Under the pieces are notes generated by a model. It saw only the letters and a program-made list of their open reading frames with translations. It was not told where the DNA came from and searched no databases. From Solirubrobacter deserti (GTDB taxonomy: Bacteria > Actinomycetota > Thermoleophilia > Solirubrobacterales > Solirubrobacteraceae): a stretch of DNA of 64,000 bases. Both the position numbers and the translations under genes were made by a program. Location: assembly GCF_003344625.1 (NCBI RefSeq), contig NZ_QPKJ02000006.1, positions 372,001-436,000 on the forward strand, given 5' to 3'. How positions within the stretch are numbered: position 1 is the stretch's first letter; every line of letters begins with the position of its first letter. Of this stretch, positions 44,671 to 53,493 are shown one piece after another.

Positions 44671-45740
44671 GTGAGCCCGATCCCGGTCAGCAGGTCGGTG
44701 GCGGTGGAGCGGATCTGCCCCACGATCACGCTCACGGACAGGTTCGTCGTGCCCTCGAGCACGTGCGTGGCGGTCGCGGCGGCGCGCAGTGCGGGCTCGC
44801 GGACGACGTCGAAGCCCTCGCCGCTCTCCAGCGCGGCCGCCAGCGCCTCCACCGCCGCTCCGAGGTCCTCGAGCGCGTCCGCCACCTCGGGCGGCACGTT
44901 CTCGTCCAGCGCGAGCGCGCGCATCGAGCCGCGTGCGAGCACGCGCACGTTGCGCACCGCGAGGTCGATCCGCGCCGCCGCCTCCGCATAGAACTCGACC
45001 GTGTCCCGCTGGTGCCGCCGGACGGGCGAGATGCGGGCGGTCGAGCGGCCCTCGTCGGTGGCGGCGAAGAAGCGCTCGCCGAACTCGTCGATCCCGCGCG
45101 CCCGCACCAGCGCCGCCTCCGCCGCTTCCGCCGAGCGCTGCCGCAGCGCCTGCGCGATGTCGCGCAGCGTCGCGGTCAGCTCGTCCAGCACGGGCCGCGC
45201 CGCGCCGCGCAGCACCCGGATCGGGTCCGTGGGCAGCACGACTGCCGCCACGACCAGGGCGACCACGCCGCCCGTCAGCGCGTCGAGCGTGCGCGCGAGC
45301 GACACGCCGCCGCTCGGCGGCGTGATCGTGAACACGAGCGCGGCGGAGATCGCAACCTGGTTGACGAACAGCGCGCTCGTCCCGAAGAACATGCCCAGGG
45401 CGACCGCGATCGTCACCGCCAGCGCGAGCTGCCCGATGCCCGTGCCGAGCTCATAGGCGAGCAGGTCGGCGATCAGGACCCCGAGCGTGACCGCGAACAC
45501 GAGCTCGCGCGCGCGCCGCCCGCGCTCGTAGTAGTTCTGCCCGATCGCGATGATCGCCGCGACCGGCGCGAAGAACGGCGCGTCGTGGCCCCACAGCCAC
45601 TTGGCGAGCGCCCACGCCAGCGCGACCGCGATCCCCGCCTGCAGCGGCGACCGCCAGCCCGCCTTCACGCGTTCCCAGCGCGTCGCCATCGACACGCGGG
45701 AGCGGCTCGCCGCGTCCTCGAACAGGCCCTCGGGGATCAC
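44628..45740 (-). CDS. FUSC-family (aromatic acid exporter-like) membrane protein
   Basis: 370 aa, GTG start overlapping the acetyltransferase stop as GTGA. About six membrane helices occupy residues ~30-200 (LQAGIAVALAWALAKWLWG, AAIIAIGQNYYERGRRARELVFAVTLGVLIADLLA, ALVFTITPPSGGVSLARTLDALTGGVVALVVAAVVLP). A helical cytoplasmic domain with long amphipathic helices follows. ERGRRARELVFAVTLGV is the FUSC/ArAE loop. Members export aromatic acids or related amphipathic compounds. The substrate is not evident. Confidence 0.85.
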   Translation of the reverse strand: MIPEGLFEDAASRSRVSMATRWERVKAGWRSPLQAGIAVALAWALAKWLWGHDAPFFAPVAAIIAIGQNYYERGRRARELVFAVTLGVLIADLLAYELGTGIGQLALAVTIAVALGMFFGTSALFVNQVAISAALVFTITPPSGGVSLARTLDALTGGVVALVVAAVVLPTDPIRVLRGAARPVLDELTATLRDIAQALRQRSAEAAEAALVRARGIDEFGERFFAATDEGRSTARISPVRRHQRDTVEFYAEAAARIDLAVRNVRVLARGSMRALALDENVPPEVADALEDLGAAVEALAAALESGEGFDVVREPALRAAATATHVLEGTTNLSVSVIVGQIRSTATDLLTGIGLTYEEATGAVRAASA

Positions 45741-46261
45741 AGCGGCCGACGGTACTTCACGAGGTCGAGCCCGAGCAGCGGCTCCAGGAACGACTGGCCC
45801 TCCTGCACCCAGCCCTCGCGGGCGTAGAACGCCCGCGCCCGCGCCGCGCCGTGCGGCGTGTAGAGCCGGATCGCCGTGTAGCCCTGGCGCGCGGCCTCCG
45901 CGAGCCCGAGCGCGTGCAGCCGCGCCGCGAGCCCGGTGCCCCACCACGGCGGGCGCACGAACAGCATCCACAGATGCGCGAGGCCGGGGATGACCGCGTG
46001 CGGGCGGTCTCGCTCCGTGGCGCAGACGACGCCGACGTGCCCGGCCGGCTCGCCACCGCCGTCGACCGCCATGGCGCACCAGGTGGTCGGCGCCTTCAGC
46101 CGTTCCCGGATCGCGCGGATCTCGAGCGAGCGTGGCGGCGGCTGCCAGCCCGCCGGAGCCCACTCGAAGTACGACTCGAAGCCGAGCCGCGTGGTCTCGG
46201 CGAGCGCGGCGGCGTCGTCGGGGCCGGCGAGGTGGATGTCGAGTGCGGCGGCGTCAAGCAT
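45737..46261 (-). CDS. GNAT-family N-acetyltransferase
   Basis: 174 aa. The acetyl-CoA-binding segment is LWMLFVRPPWWGTGLAARLHALGLAEAARQGYTAIRLYTPHGAARARAFYAREGWVQEG, with the Q/RxxGxG/A-type turn as PPWWGTGLA. GHVGVV precedes it on the central strand. It acetylates an unknown amine. It is the first gene of a two-gene unit with the FUSC exporter, so it may modify a compound that is then exported. Confidence 0.87.
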   Translation of the reverse strand: MLDAAALDIHLAGPDDAAALAETTRLGFESYFEWAPAGWQPPPRSLEIRAIRERLKAPTTWCAMAVDGGGEPAGHVGVVCATERDRPHAVIPGLAHLWMLFVRPPWWGTGLAARLHALGLAEAARQGYTAIRLYTPHGAARARAFYAREGWVQEGQSFLEPLLGLDLVKYRRPL

Positions 46262-46358
46262 AAGGCTCTACTCGAGGGTAAGAAGCGCTCGGTTCGGGTC
46301 TGAACCCTACCCCCAGGATTCAAGCGCGAAAGCCACGCTGCCGACACCGAGGGGCAAG

Positions 46359-48812
46359 GTGACCCGTCGAATCCTCTCCACCGCTCTCGTCAGCGCCGCC
46401 GCCGTCGCGGCCCTACTCGGCATGCCCGCGAACGCGGACGATCCTACGCCGACCGCCACGGCCTCGCCCGTGGCGACGATGGTGGAGACGGTCGTCACGC
46501 CGACCGCCACAGAGGCGCCCACCGAGGCGCCGACCGTCGAGGAGAGCACCCCGGCGCCGACGGAGGCCCCGACCGAGGTCCCCACGGAGACCCCCGCCGC
46601 CACCGAGACGCCCACGCCCGAGACGACGCAGACCCCTGCGCCGACCGCGACCGAGACCCAGACCGCCGCGCCCACCGCCCCGGCCGCGACCGAGACCGCC
46701 ACCGCCACGGCCACGCCGGAGGAGCGCAAGAAGCGGTCCAAGAAGGACGCCAACCGCTCGAGCGCGAAGAACGGCCAGGCTCGCGCGTGCGAGGCCAACA
46801 CCAAGAAGTCGACCTCGACCTCAGCTTCAGGCTGTGTCAAGGCCGACGACGGTGATCACGCCGGTCACGCCCACACGGTCTCGTCCGCCGCGCCGACGCC
46901 GCGTCTGACCAACGACAACGGCTCGCCCGCTCCGTCGAACCCGAGCTTCTCGCTCGCGACGCCCGGCCCGGCCAAGATCGGCGTGCCGAACTTCTTCATC
47001 GACAAGTTCCGGATTCCTCCGTTCCTGCTCCCGATCTACCAGGCCGCCGGCATGCAGTACGGCATCCGCTGGGAGATCCTGGCCGGCATCAACGAGATCG
47101 AGACCGACTACGGCCGCAACCTCAACGTCTCCAGCGCCGGCGCGCTGGGCTGGATGCAGTTCATGCCCGCGACCTGGAAGGCGTACGGCGTCGATGCCAA
47201 CCGCGACGGCGTCAAGGACCCGTTCAACCCGGTCGACGCGATCTTCGCCGCCGCGCGCTACCTGAAGGCCGCCGGTGCCGAGACCGACATCCGCAAGGCC
47301 GTTTTCGCCTACAACCACGCCGACTGGTACGTCGACAGCGTGCTGATGCGCGCCCAGGTCATCGGCGGCATCCCCGGCGACCTCGTCGGCTCGCTCACCG
47401 GCCTCACGCAGGGCCGCTTCCCGGTTCGCGCCAAGGCGACCTACGCCGGCGCGCTCAAGGAGGCCGACAGCCACGTCAAGGGCTCCAACGCCGCCGTCAC
47501 CGTCGAGTCCGACGAGACGCGCCGCAACATCGAGATCTTCGCCAAGGCCGGCTCGCCCGTGATCGCCGTCAACGACGGCAAGGTCCTCAAGATCGGGTCC
47601 AGCGAGCGCCTCGGCAAGTACGTGATCGTGCAGGACGTCTACGGCAACACGTACACGTACGGCCACCTCAAGACGGTCGCCGCGACCTACCCGTCGCCCA
47701 AGAAGCGCACGGCCAAGAAGGACGAGGGCGAGGACGCCAAGCGCCGCACGACGTTCGAGCACGAGTCCAAGGCCGACGCCAAGGCGCCCGCGAAGAGCGA
47801 GCCCGACACGACCGTCGAGGCCGCCCCGACGGCCAAGGTGCGCCTGTTCGCCAACCCGACGCGCAAGCACGCCCGCGCCGCCGGCGGCGACGTGCAGGTC
47901 TCGGCCGAGGACGGCGGCGAGCTCGCCTCCGACAGCGCCCCGCTCGGCCTCAACCCCAAGGACTTCGTCGCCAAGCCGCTGGTCAAGGGCGCGCGCGTCC
48001 TCGGCGGCACGACGCTCGGCCGCATCGGCCAGGTCAACGAGAAGGCGCCGCACCTGCTGTTCGAGATCCGCCCGGCCGGCCGCGGCGCGCCGCGCATCGA
48101 CCCGAAGCCGATCCTCGACGGCTGGAAGCTGCTCGAGTCCACCGAGGTCTACCGCGCCAAGGGCAAGAACGCGCTCTTCGGCAAGGACGCGGGCGAGATG
48201 TCGATCGGCGAGATCATGCTCATGAGCAAGGAGAACCTGATCCGCCGCGTGCTCGCCGACAACCGGATCGAGGTCTACGGCTGTGGCCGCGGCGACATCC
48301 GCTCGGGCGCGATCGACCGCCGCGTCATGGCCACGCTCCTGTACCTGGCCAACTCCGGCCTCAAGCCCACGGTCTCCAGCCTCAAGTGCGGCCACGGCTA
48401 CCTGACCGCGTCCGGCAACGTGTCCGAGCACAGCACGGGCACCGCCATGGACATCGCCGCCATCAACGGCATCACGATCACGCCGGGCACGCAGGGCAAG
48501 GGCTCGATCACCGACCTCACGATCACCCGCCTGCTGAACCTGCAGGGCACGATGAAGCCGCACCAGATCATCTCGCTGATGACGTTCAAGGGCGCGGACA
48601 ACACGATCGCGATGGGCGATCACGGCGACCACATCCACGTCGGCTGGCGCCCGCTCTACGGCACCAACGAGAAGGCGGCGAAGCAGATCGACGCCATCCT
48701 CAAGCCCCAGCAATGGATCAAGCTGATCGACCGCCTGGGCGAGATCGACAACCCGACGGTCGCTGAGCAGCCGTCGAAGTACGCCGTGAAGGTCAAGCGG
48801 GCTTCACACTAA
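46359..48812 (+). CDS. Secreted multidomain peptidoglycan hydrolase (SLT + degenerate M23 + M15-like)
   Basis: 817 aa from the GTG at 46359, which follows an AGGGG site and starts a signal peptide (residues 1-27). A Thr/Pro/Glu-rich spacer (~28-125) could cross the wall. A soluble lytic transglycosylase domain follows (~210-330: LAGINEIETDYGRNL with the catalytic Glu, ALGWMQFMPATWKAYG). Next comes a LytM/M23-like domain in two halves (IAVNDGKVLKIG ... YTYGHLK; APHLLFEIRP) split by a ~100-residue charged insert. The usual HxH is HLL here, so it is probably inactive. The C-terminal domain has SEHSTGTAMDI and DHIHVGW, a zinc M15/D-Ala-D-Ala peptidase-like set. Likely role: wall remodelling. Confidence 0.88.
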   Translation: MTRRILSTALVSAAAVAALLGMPANADDPTPTATASPVATMVETVVTPTATEAPTEAPTVEESTPAPTEAPTEVPTETPAATETPTPETTQTPAPTATETQTAAPTAPAATETATATATPEERKKRSKKDANRSSAKNGQARACEANTKKSTSTSASGCVKADDGDHAGHAHTVSSAAPTPRLTNDNGSPAPSNPSFSLATPGPAKIGVPNFFIDKFRIPPFLLPIYQAAGMQYGIRWEILAGINEIETDYGRNLNVSSAGALGWMQFMPATWKAYGVDANRDGVKDPFNPVDAIFAAARYLKAAGAETDIRKAVFAYNHADWYVDSVLMRAQVIGGIPGDLVGSLTGLTQGRFPVRAKATYAGALKEADSHVKGSNAAVTVESDETRRNIEIFAKAGSPVIAVNDGKVLKIGSSERLGKYVIVQDVYGNTYTYGHLKTVAATYPSPKKRTAKKDEGEDAKRRTTFEHESKADAKAPAKSEPDTTVEAAPTAKVRLFANPTRKHARAAGGDVQVSAEDGGELASDSAPLGLNPKDFVAKPLVKGARVLGGTTLGRIGQVNEKAPHLLFEIRPAGRGAPRIDPKPILDGWKLLESTEVYRAKGKNALFGKDAGEMSIGEIMLMSKENLIRRVLADNRIEVYGCGRGDIRSGAIDRRVMATLLYLANSGLKPTVSSLKCGHGYLTASGNVSEHSTGTAMDIAAINGITITPGTQGKGSITDLTITRLLNLQGTMKPHQIISLMTFKGADNTIAMGDHGDHIHVGWRPLYGTNEKAAKQIDAILKPQQWIKLIDRLGEIDNPTVAEQPSKYAVKVKRASH

Positions 48813-48815
48813 GAT
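48810..48815 (+). promoter_or_regulatory. -10-like box overlapping the hydrolase stop codon
   Basis: TAAGAT begins on the TAA stop of the hydrolase gene and lies 8 bases before the ATG at 48824, consistent with a near-leaderless transcript for the next gene. Confidence 0.4.
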
Positions 48816-48823
48816 TCGCGGTC

Positions 48824-49210
48824 ATGTCGACCGCGGACACCAAGGCCCAGATCGCGCAGGTCATCGCCGGCTTCCAGCACGAGGTGCCGGCGCTCGAGAG
48901 GCTCAAGCTGGTATTCGAGCTCGAGCTGCGCGGCCGTGGTGACATCCAGCTTTTCCGCGTCGAGGTCCCCGGGCCCAAGATCACCAAGGACATCGCGTCC
49001 GACGCGAAGGTCCGCCTGTCGATCCCGCGCGCCGAGTTCAACGAGCTCGCCAAGGAGAACACGATCCGCCACTGGCGCGAGAAGTTCGTGTCCGGCCACG
49101 TCAAGGCCAGCGGCCCGCCGGAGATCCTGAAGCTGATCGCGAACGTCGTGGCCAAGCAGGAAGAGCGGACGCGCACGCGGCGCTTGAGCGCCCGCAACCA
49201 CGCGGCCTAG
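48824..49210 (+). CDS. Conserved hypothetical protein, possible SCP2-like fold
   Basis: 128 aa, cytoplasmic. The middle and end (LKLVFELELRGRGDIQLFRVEVPGPKITKDIASDAKVRLSIPRAEFNELAKENTIRHWREKFVSGHVKASGPPEILKLI) have the strand-strand-helix order of SCP2 sterol-carrier-like domains: a beta pair, a short SIPRAEF helix start, then SGHVKASG before the last helix. That reading is tentative. No catalytic motif. It precedes the amine-catabolism operon with its own putative -10 box, so co-regulation is not certain. Confidence 0.7.
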   Translation: MSTADTKAQIAQVIAGFQHEVPALERLKLVFELELRGRGDIQLFRVEVPGPKITKDIASDAKVRLSIPRAEFNELAKENTIRHWREKFVSGHVKASGPPEILKLIANVVAKQEERTRTRRLSARNHAA

Positions 49211-49224
49211 AGGGTGTAGCGTTC

Positions 49225-49242
49225 CCGGCGGCATGCCGCCGG
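49225..49242. promoter_or_regulatory. 18-bp perfect palindrome centred on the ligase start codon
   Basis: CCGGCGGCATGCCGCCGG is fully self-complementary with the ATG of the glutamine-synthetase-like gene at its centre. A TAGCGT box at 49217-49222 is the likely -10. A dimeric repressor bound here would block initiation. The GntR-type regulator encoded downstream is the obvious candidate. Confidence 0.45.
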
Positions 49243-50537
49243 CACTCAGCCTCGACCAACTGCGCACGGCCGTCTCGCAGGAGCGGATCGACACCGTCCT
49301 ACTGGCGTTGACGGATATGCAGGGCCGCCTGCAGGGCAAGCGGCTGGTCGCGAAGCACTTCCTCGACGAGGTCGTCGAGCACGGCGCGGAGGCCTGCAAC
49401 TACCTGCTCGCGGTCGACGTCGAGATGAACACCGTGCCGGGCTACGCCATGAGCTCGTGGGAGCGCGGTTACGGCGACTTCGAGATGGTCCCGGACCTGG
49501 CGACGTTGCGGCCGGTGCCGTGGCACTCGCGGACCGCGCTGTGCCTGGCCGACCTGCGCTGGGCGGGCGGAGAGCCGGTCGCCGCGTCGCCACGCCAGAT
49601 CCTGCGCGCGCAGCTCCACCGGCTGGCCGAGCGTGGGCTGGAGGCGTTCGCGGGCACCGAGCTCGAGTTCATCGTCTTCCGCGACACCTACGAGGAGGCG
49701 TTCGAGCGCGGCTACCGCCACCTCAAGCCGGCCAATCAGTACAACGTCGACTACTCGCTGCTGGGCACCGCGCGGGTGGAGCCGCTGATCGGCCGCATCC
49801 GGCGCGAGATGACCGCCGCCGGGCTCGTCGTGGAGGACTCCAAGGGCGAGTGCAACGACGGCCAGCACGAGATCAACTTCCGCTACGGGCCGGCGCTGCA
49901 GACCGCCGACGAGCACTCGATCTACAAGACGGCGGCCAAGGAGATCGCGGCGCTGGAGGGCATGGCCATCACGTTCATGGCCAAGTTCAACGAGCGCGAG
50001 GGCTCCTCGTGCCACATCCACATGAGCGTGCCGGGGCTCGACGAGCAGGGCTTCGACCGCTTCGTCGCCGGCCAGCTCGCGTGCCTGCGTGAACTCACGC
50101 TGCTGTACGCGCCGAACGTCAACTCCTACAAGCGCTTCGCGTCCGGCTCGTTCGCGCCCACCGCGGTCGCGTGGGGCCACGACAATCGCACGTGCGCCGT
50201 GCGCGTGCTGCACGGGCGCTTCGAGCTGCGCCTGCCGGGCGCGGACGTGAACCCGTACCTGGCGCTGAGCGCCATGATCGCGGCCGGGCTGCACGGGCTC
50301 GAGCAGGAGCTGGAGCTGGAGGAGCCGGTCACGGGCAACGCGTACGTCGCCGACAAGCCGCGCGTGCCGACGACGCTGCGCGCGGCGCGGGAGGCGTTCG
50401 CGGGGTCGGCGGTCGCGCGCGCCGCGTTCGGCGAAGAGGTCGTCGCGCACTACCTCAACAACGCGGACGTCGAGCTCGCCGCCTTCGAGGCGGCGGTCAC
50501 CGACTGGGAACGAGTACGGGGTTTCGAACGGCTGTGA
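49233..50537 (+). CDS. Glutamine synthetase family ligase (gamma-glutamyl-amine synthetase type)
   Basis: 434 aa. Glutamine synthetase fold: VLLALTDMQGRLQGKRL at the N-terminus, GTELEFIVF with the metal-binding Glu pair, GQHEINFRY, CHIHMSVPG (ATP/metal His region), FAPTAVAWGHDNRTCAVRV and FELRLPGADVNPYLALSAMIAAGLHGL. Spacing and the RLPGADVNPY form resemble PuuA-like gamma-glutamylpolyamine or related GlnA3/GlnA4-type enzymes rather than housekeeping GlnA, and it lacks the adenylylation loop. In this operon it probably glutamylates a primary amine as the first step of its breakdown. Confidence 0.88.
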   Translation: MPPALSLDQLRTAVSQERIDTVLLALTDMQGRLQGKRLVAKHFLDEVVEHGAEACNYLLAVDVEMNTVPGYAMSSWERGYGDFEMVPDLATLRPVPWHSRTALCLADLRWAGGEPVAASPRQILRAQLHRLAERGLEAFAGTELEFIVFRDTYEEAFERGYRHLKPANQYNVDYSLLGTARVEPLIGRIRREMTAAGLVVEDSKGECNDGQHEINFRYGPALQTADEHSIYKTAAKEIAALEGMAITFMAKFNEREGSSCHIHMSVPGLDEQGFDRFVAGQLACLRELTLLYAPNVNSYKRFASGSFAPTAVAWGHDNRTCAVRVLHGRFELRLPGADVNPYLALSAMIAAGLHGLEQELELEEPVTGNAYVADKPRVPTTLRAAREAFAGSAVARAAFGEEVVAHYLNNADVELAAFEAAVTDWERVRGFERL

Positions 50538-51229
50538 TCGCCGACTCCCTCTTCGCGCCGGTTGTATCGACCACCGCGTTCGAGGAGACGCTGGAGCGGC
50601 TCTCCACGGCCATCAAGCTGGGCCTGCTGGAGCCCGGCGCGCGGCTGCCGCCGGAGCGCGAGCTGTGCGAGCAGCTCGGCATCGCGCGCTCGACGCTGCG
50701 CCAGGCGCTGACGGCGCTCGTCCAGTCCGGGCACCTGGTGGCGTTGCGCGGGCGTGCCGGCGGCACGTTCGTGGCCGACCCACCGCCCGCGCTGCAGCCG
50801 CGCCCGGAGAGCCTGCTCTCCTGGCGTGAGACGTGCGACACGCGCGTGGCGGTGGAGCTCGGTGTGGCGGTGCTCGCCGCCGAGCGCGCAAGCGCGGACG
50901 ATGTCGAGCGGCTGCGCGCGCTCGTGGCCGCGATGGCCGAGGACGTCGAGGACTTCGGGCTCTACCGCCAGGCCGACGTGCGCTTCCACATCGGGCTCGC
51001 GGAGGCCACCGGCTCCCCCGCACTGGTGGCGGCGATGACCGAGACCCAGGGCGCGATGGGCGACCTGTTCGCGCACATCGCCCACCCGCCCGAGGTGCTG
51101 GCGTGGGCCAACGCGCAGCACGGCCGGCTCGTCGACTGCCTGCGCCGGCGCGACGGCGCCGTTGCCGTCCGCACCATGCAGGATCATCTGCGCGGTTCAG
51201 AACACGTCCTAGCGGGGTTGTTGCCGTGA
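50534..51229 (+). CDS. GntR/FadR-family transcriptional regulator (FCD domain)
   Basis: 231 aa, GTG start overlapping the ligase stop. The GntR winged helix is LSTAIKLGLLEPGARLPPERELCEQLGIARSTLRQALTALVQSGHLVALRGRAGGTFV. The helical FCD ligand domain follows, with VRFHIGLAEATGSPALVAAM (metal-binding Asp/His region) and HGRLVDCLRRRDGAVAVRTMQDHL. It is the probable repressor of the operon, sensing the amine or a catabolite. The 18-bp palindrome at the operon start is a candidate site. Confidence 0.9.
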   Translation: MIADSLFAPVVSTTAFEETLERLSTAIKLGLLEPGARLPPERELCEQLGIARSTLRQALTALVQSGHLVALRGRAGGTFVADPPPALQPRPESLLSWRETCDTRVAVELGVAVLAAERASADDVERLRALVAAMAEDVEDFGLYRQADVRFHIGLAEATGSPALVAAMTETQGAMGDLFAHIAHPPEVLAWANAQHGRLVDCLRRRDGAVAVRTMQDHLRGSEHVLAGLLP

Positions 51230-52788
51230 CGTCCACGCCCGTGCAGAGCGACGACGAACGAAGGCTCGCAGAGCTTGGCTACAAGCAGGACCTCCAGCGC
51301 GCCTGGAGCGGGTTCTCGAACTTCGCGATCTCGTTCACGATCATCTCGGTCCTCGCAGGCTGCTTCACCACCTACGGGCAGGCGTGGAACAACGGCGGGC
51401 CGATCGCGATCTCGTGGGGCTGGCCGATCATCTGTGGGCTGATCCTGCTGGTCGCGTTCTCGATGAGCGAGCTCGTGAGCAAGTACCCGACCGCCGGCGG
51501 GATCTACTACTGGGCCTCGACGATGGGCGGCCCGAAGTGGGGCTGGTTCACCGGCTGGTTCAACTTGATCGGCCTGGTGGGTGTGGTCGCGTCCGTGGAC
51601 TACGGGTGTGCGACGTTCCTGAACGCGACGTTCACGCTGTTCGGGGTGAACCTCGGGTTCATGGACTGGAGCGACACGTCCGGCGTGCTCGGTGAGACGT
51701 TCTTCCTGTTCGCCGTCATCCTGACGTTGCACGCGCTGATCAACATCTACTCGTCACCGCTGGTGGCGATGCTCAACAACATCAGCGTCTTCTGGCACGT
51801 GGCGGGCGTGGCCGCGATCATCGCGATCCTCGCCTTCGTCCCCGACCAGCACCAGAGCGTGGACTTCGTGTTCACCGAGACGATCAACAACTCGGGCTTC
51901 GGCGGCGGGATGTTCTGGTTCTACGTGCTCCCGCTCGGCTTCCTGCTGACCATGTACACGCAGACGGGCTATGACGCGTCGGCGCACGTGTCCGAGGAGA
52001 CGCACGGCGCGTCCGAGGCGGCGGCCAAGGGCGTGTGGCGCAGCGTGTTCTGGAGCGGCGTCGGCGGCTGGTTCGTGCTGCTGGCGATCACGTTCGCCGC
52101 GTCCGACGTGAACGCGGTCAACGAAGGGCTCGGGTCCTCGCTGGCCGTATTCGGCAGCGCGCTGCCGGACGGCTGGGAGAAGATGGTGGTGGTGATCGCG
52201 ACGATCGGCCAGCTGTTCTGCGGCATGGCCTGCGTGACCTCGTGCTCGCGGATGATGTATGCGTTCTCGCGCGACCGGGCCGTGCCGGGCTGGCAGCTGT
52301 GGACGCGGCTGAACCATCACCGGGTCCCGGCGCTGGCCGTGATCGCGTCGTGCGTGGCCGCGTTGGTGATGACCTTGCCGGCGCTGGAAGGTGACGAGGC
52401 GGGCGCGCCCTACGCGTTCTTCGCCGTCGTCTCCATCTGCGTGATCGGGCTGTACATCGCCTACGTGATGCCGGTGTACCTGCGCTGGCGGATGGGCGAC
52501 GCGTTCGAGCCCGGCCCGTGGACGCTGGGCCGCAAGTACCGGTGGGTGAACCCGCTCGCGATCGTGTGGGTCGGGATCTGCGTGATCATCTTCTGCCTGC
52601 CGTTCACCCCGGCCGCCGTGCCGTGGCGCGACGAGTTCGACATCCGCTACGTCAACTACGCGCCGATCACGGTCGGGCTGGTGCTGCTGATCGTCGGGTT
52701 GTGGTGGACGCTGAAGGCCAAGCACACGTTCAAGGGCCCGGTGCGGACGATCGAGTTCGAGGAAGAAGGCGTCGGAGTTGAAAGTTAG
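51226..52788 (+). CDS. APC-family amino acid/amine permease
   Basis: 520 aa with about twelve membrane helices. The start of the first helix (WSGFSNFAISFTIISVLAGCFTTYGQAWNNGGP) and KYPTAGGIYYWASTMGGPKWGWFTGWFNLIG are the APC signatures of the GABA/choline/amine-type permeases. MYTQTGYDASAHVSEETHGASEAAAKGVWRS is also typical. GTG start overlaps the regulator stop as GTGA. It likely imports the amine, polyamine or GABA-like compound processed by the neighbouring ligase and hydrolase. Confidence 0.9.
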   Translation: MTSTPVQSDDERRLAELGYKQDLQRAWSGFSNFAISFTIISVLAGCFTTYGQAWNNGGPIAISWGWPIICGLILLVAFSMSELVSKYPTAGGIYYWASTMGGPKWGWFTGWFNLIGLVGVVASVDYGCATFLNATFTLFGVNLGFMDWSDTSGVLGETFFLFAVILTLHALINIYSSPLVAMLNNISVFWHVAGVAAIIAILAFVPDQHQSVDFVFTETINNSGFGGGMFWFYVLPLGFLLTMYTQTGYDASAHVSEETHGASEAAAKGVWRSVFWSGVGGWFVLLAITFAASDVNAVNEGLGSSLAVFGSALPDGWEKMVVVIATIGQLFCGMACVTSCSRMMYAFSRDRAVPGWQLWTRLNHHRVPALAVIASCVAALVMTLPALEGDEAGAPYAFFAVVSICVIGLYIAYVMPVYLRWRMGDAFEPGPWTLGRKYRWVNPLAIVWVGICVIIFCLPFTPAAVPWRDEFDIRYVNYAPITVGLVLLIVGLWWTLKAKHTFKGPVRTIEFEEEGVGVES

Positions 52789-52839
52789 GCACATCCCCTC
52801 CACCCCACCCCGATCATCCGACCTCACTCGCGGTCACGC

Positions 52840-53493
52840 GTGACGCGCCCAGTCATCGGCCTGTGCGCGGCCGTAGAGCGGGCGCGGTGGAGCGTGTGGG
52901 ACGACGAGGCGGTGCTGCTGCCGCGCGGCTACATCGACGCGATCCAGCGCGCGGGCGGGTTGGCGATCATGCTCCCGCCCGACCCGGCGCCCGAGGAGGT
53001 GCTGACCCTCGTCGACGGCGTCATCCTCGCCGGCGGCGCGGACTACGGCGAGCGGCCCGACCGGGACGCGTTCGAGATCGCCCTCGGGCTGGCCGCGATG
53101 GAGCGCGACGTCCCGCTGCTCGGCGTCTGTCGCGGGATGCAGCTGATGAACCTCGCGCGCGGCGGCACGCTGATCGAGCACCTGCCCGACGTGCTCGGCC
53201 ACGAGGACCACCGGGCCGTGCCGGGCGCGTTCGGCGATCACTACGTGCGGCTGCTCCCGGACTCGCTGGCGGCGCGCGCGGCGGGCGCCGTGTCACATCC
53301 GACCAAATCGCATCACCATCAAGGCGTGGACGAGATCGGCGAAGGCTTCGAGGTGACCGGGTGGGCGACCGTGGATGAGCTCGTGGAGGCGATCGAGGAC
53401 CCGACGCGGCGCTTCGCGCTCGGCGTGCAGTGGCACCCGGAGGCGTCCGGCGGCGAGGAGATCGCGGCGCTGGTCGAGGCGGCGCGCGTATGA
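52840..53493 (+). CDS. Gamma-glutamyl-gamma-aminobutyrate hydrolase-like class I amidotransferase (PuuD type)
   Basis: 217 aa, GTG start 51 bp after the permease. The nucleophile elbow is LLGVCRGMQLMN (Cys), and the His-Glu pair is in FALGVQWHPEAS. ILAGGADYG and KSHHHQGVDEIGEGF match peptidase C26 proteins. It should release glutamate from a gamma-glutamylated carboxylate, completing the cycle begun by the glutamine-synthetase-like ligase. It overlaps the SDR gene as ATGA. Confidence 0.9.
   Translation: MTRPVIGLCAAVERARWSVWDDEAVLLPRGYIDAIQRAGGLAIMLPPDPAPEEVLTLVDGVILAGGADYGERPDRDAFEIALGLAAMERDVPLLGVCRGMQLMNLARGGTLIEHLPDVLGHEDHRAVPGAFGDHYVRLLPDSLAARAAGAVSHPTKSHHHQGVDEIGEGFEVTGWATVDELVEAIEDPTRRFALGVQWHPEASGGEEIAALVEAARV

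Noticed and set aside
46262..46358. Riboswitch (c-di-AMP type) before the wall hydrolase gene
   Set aside because: The 97-base leader has a small GGTTC/GAACC hairpin and purine-rich parts, but the conserved riboswitch cores could not be found.
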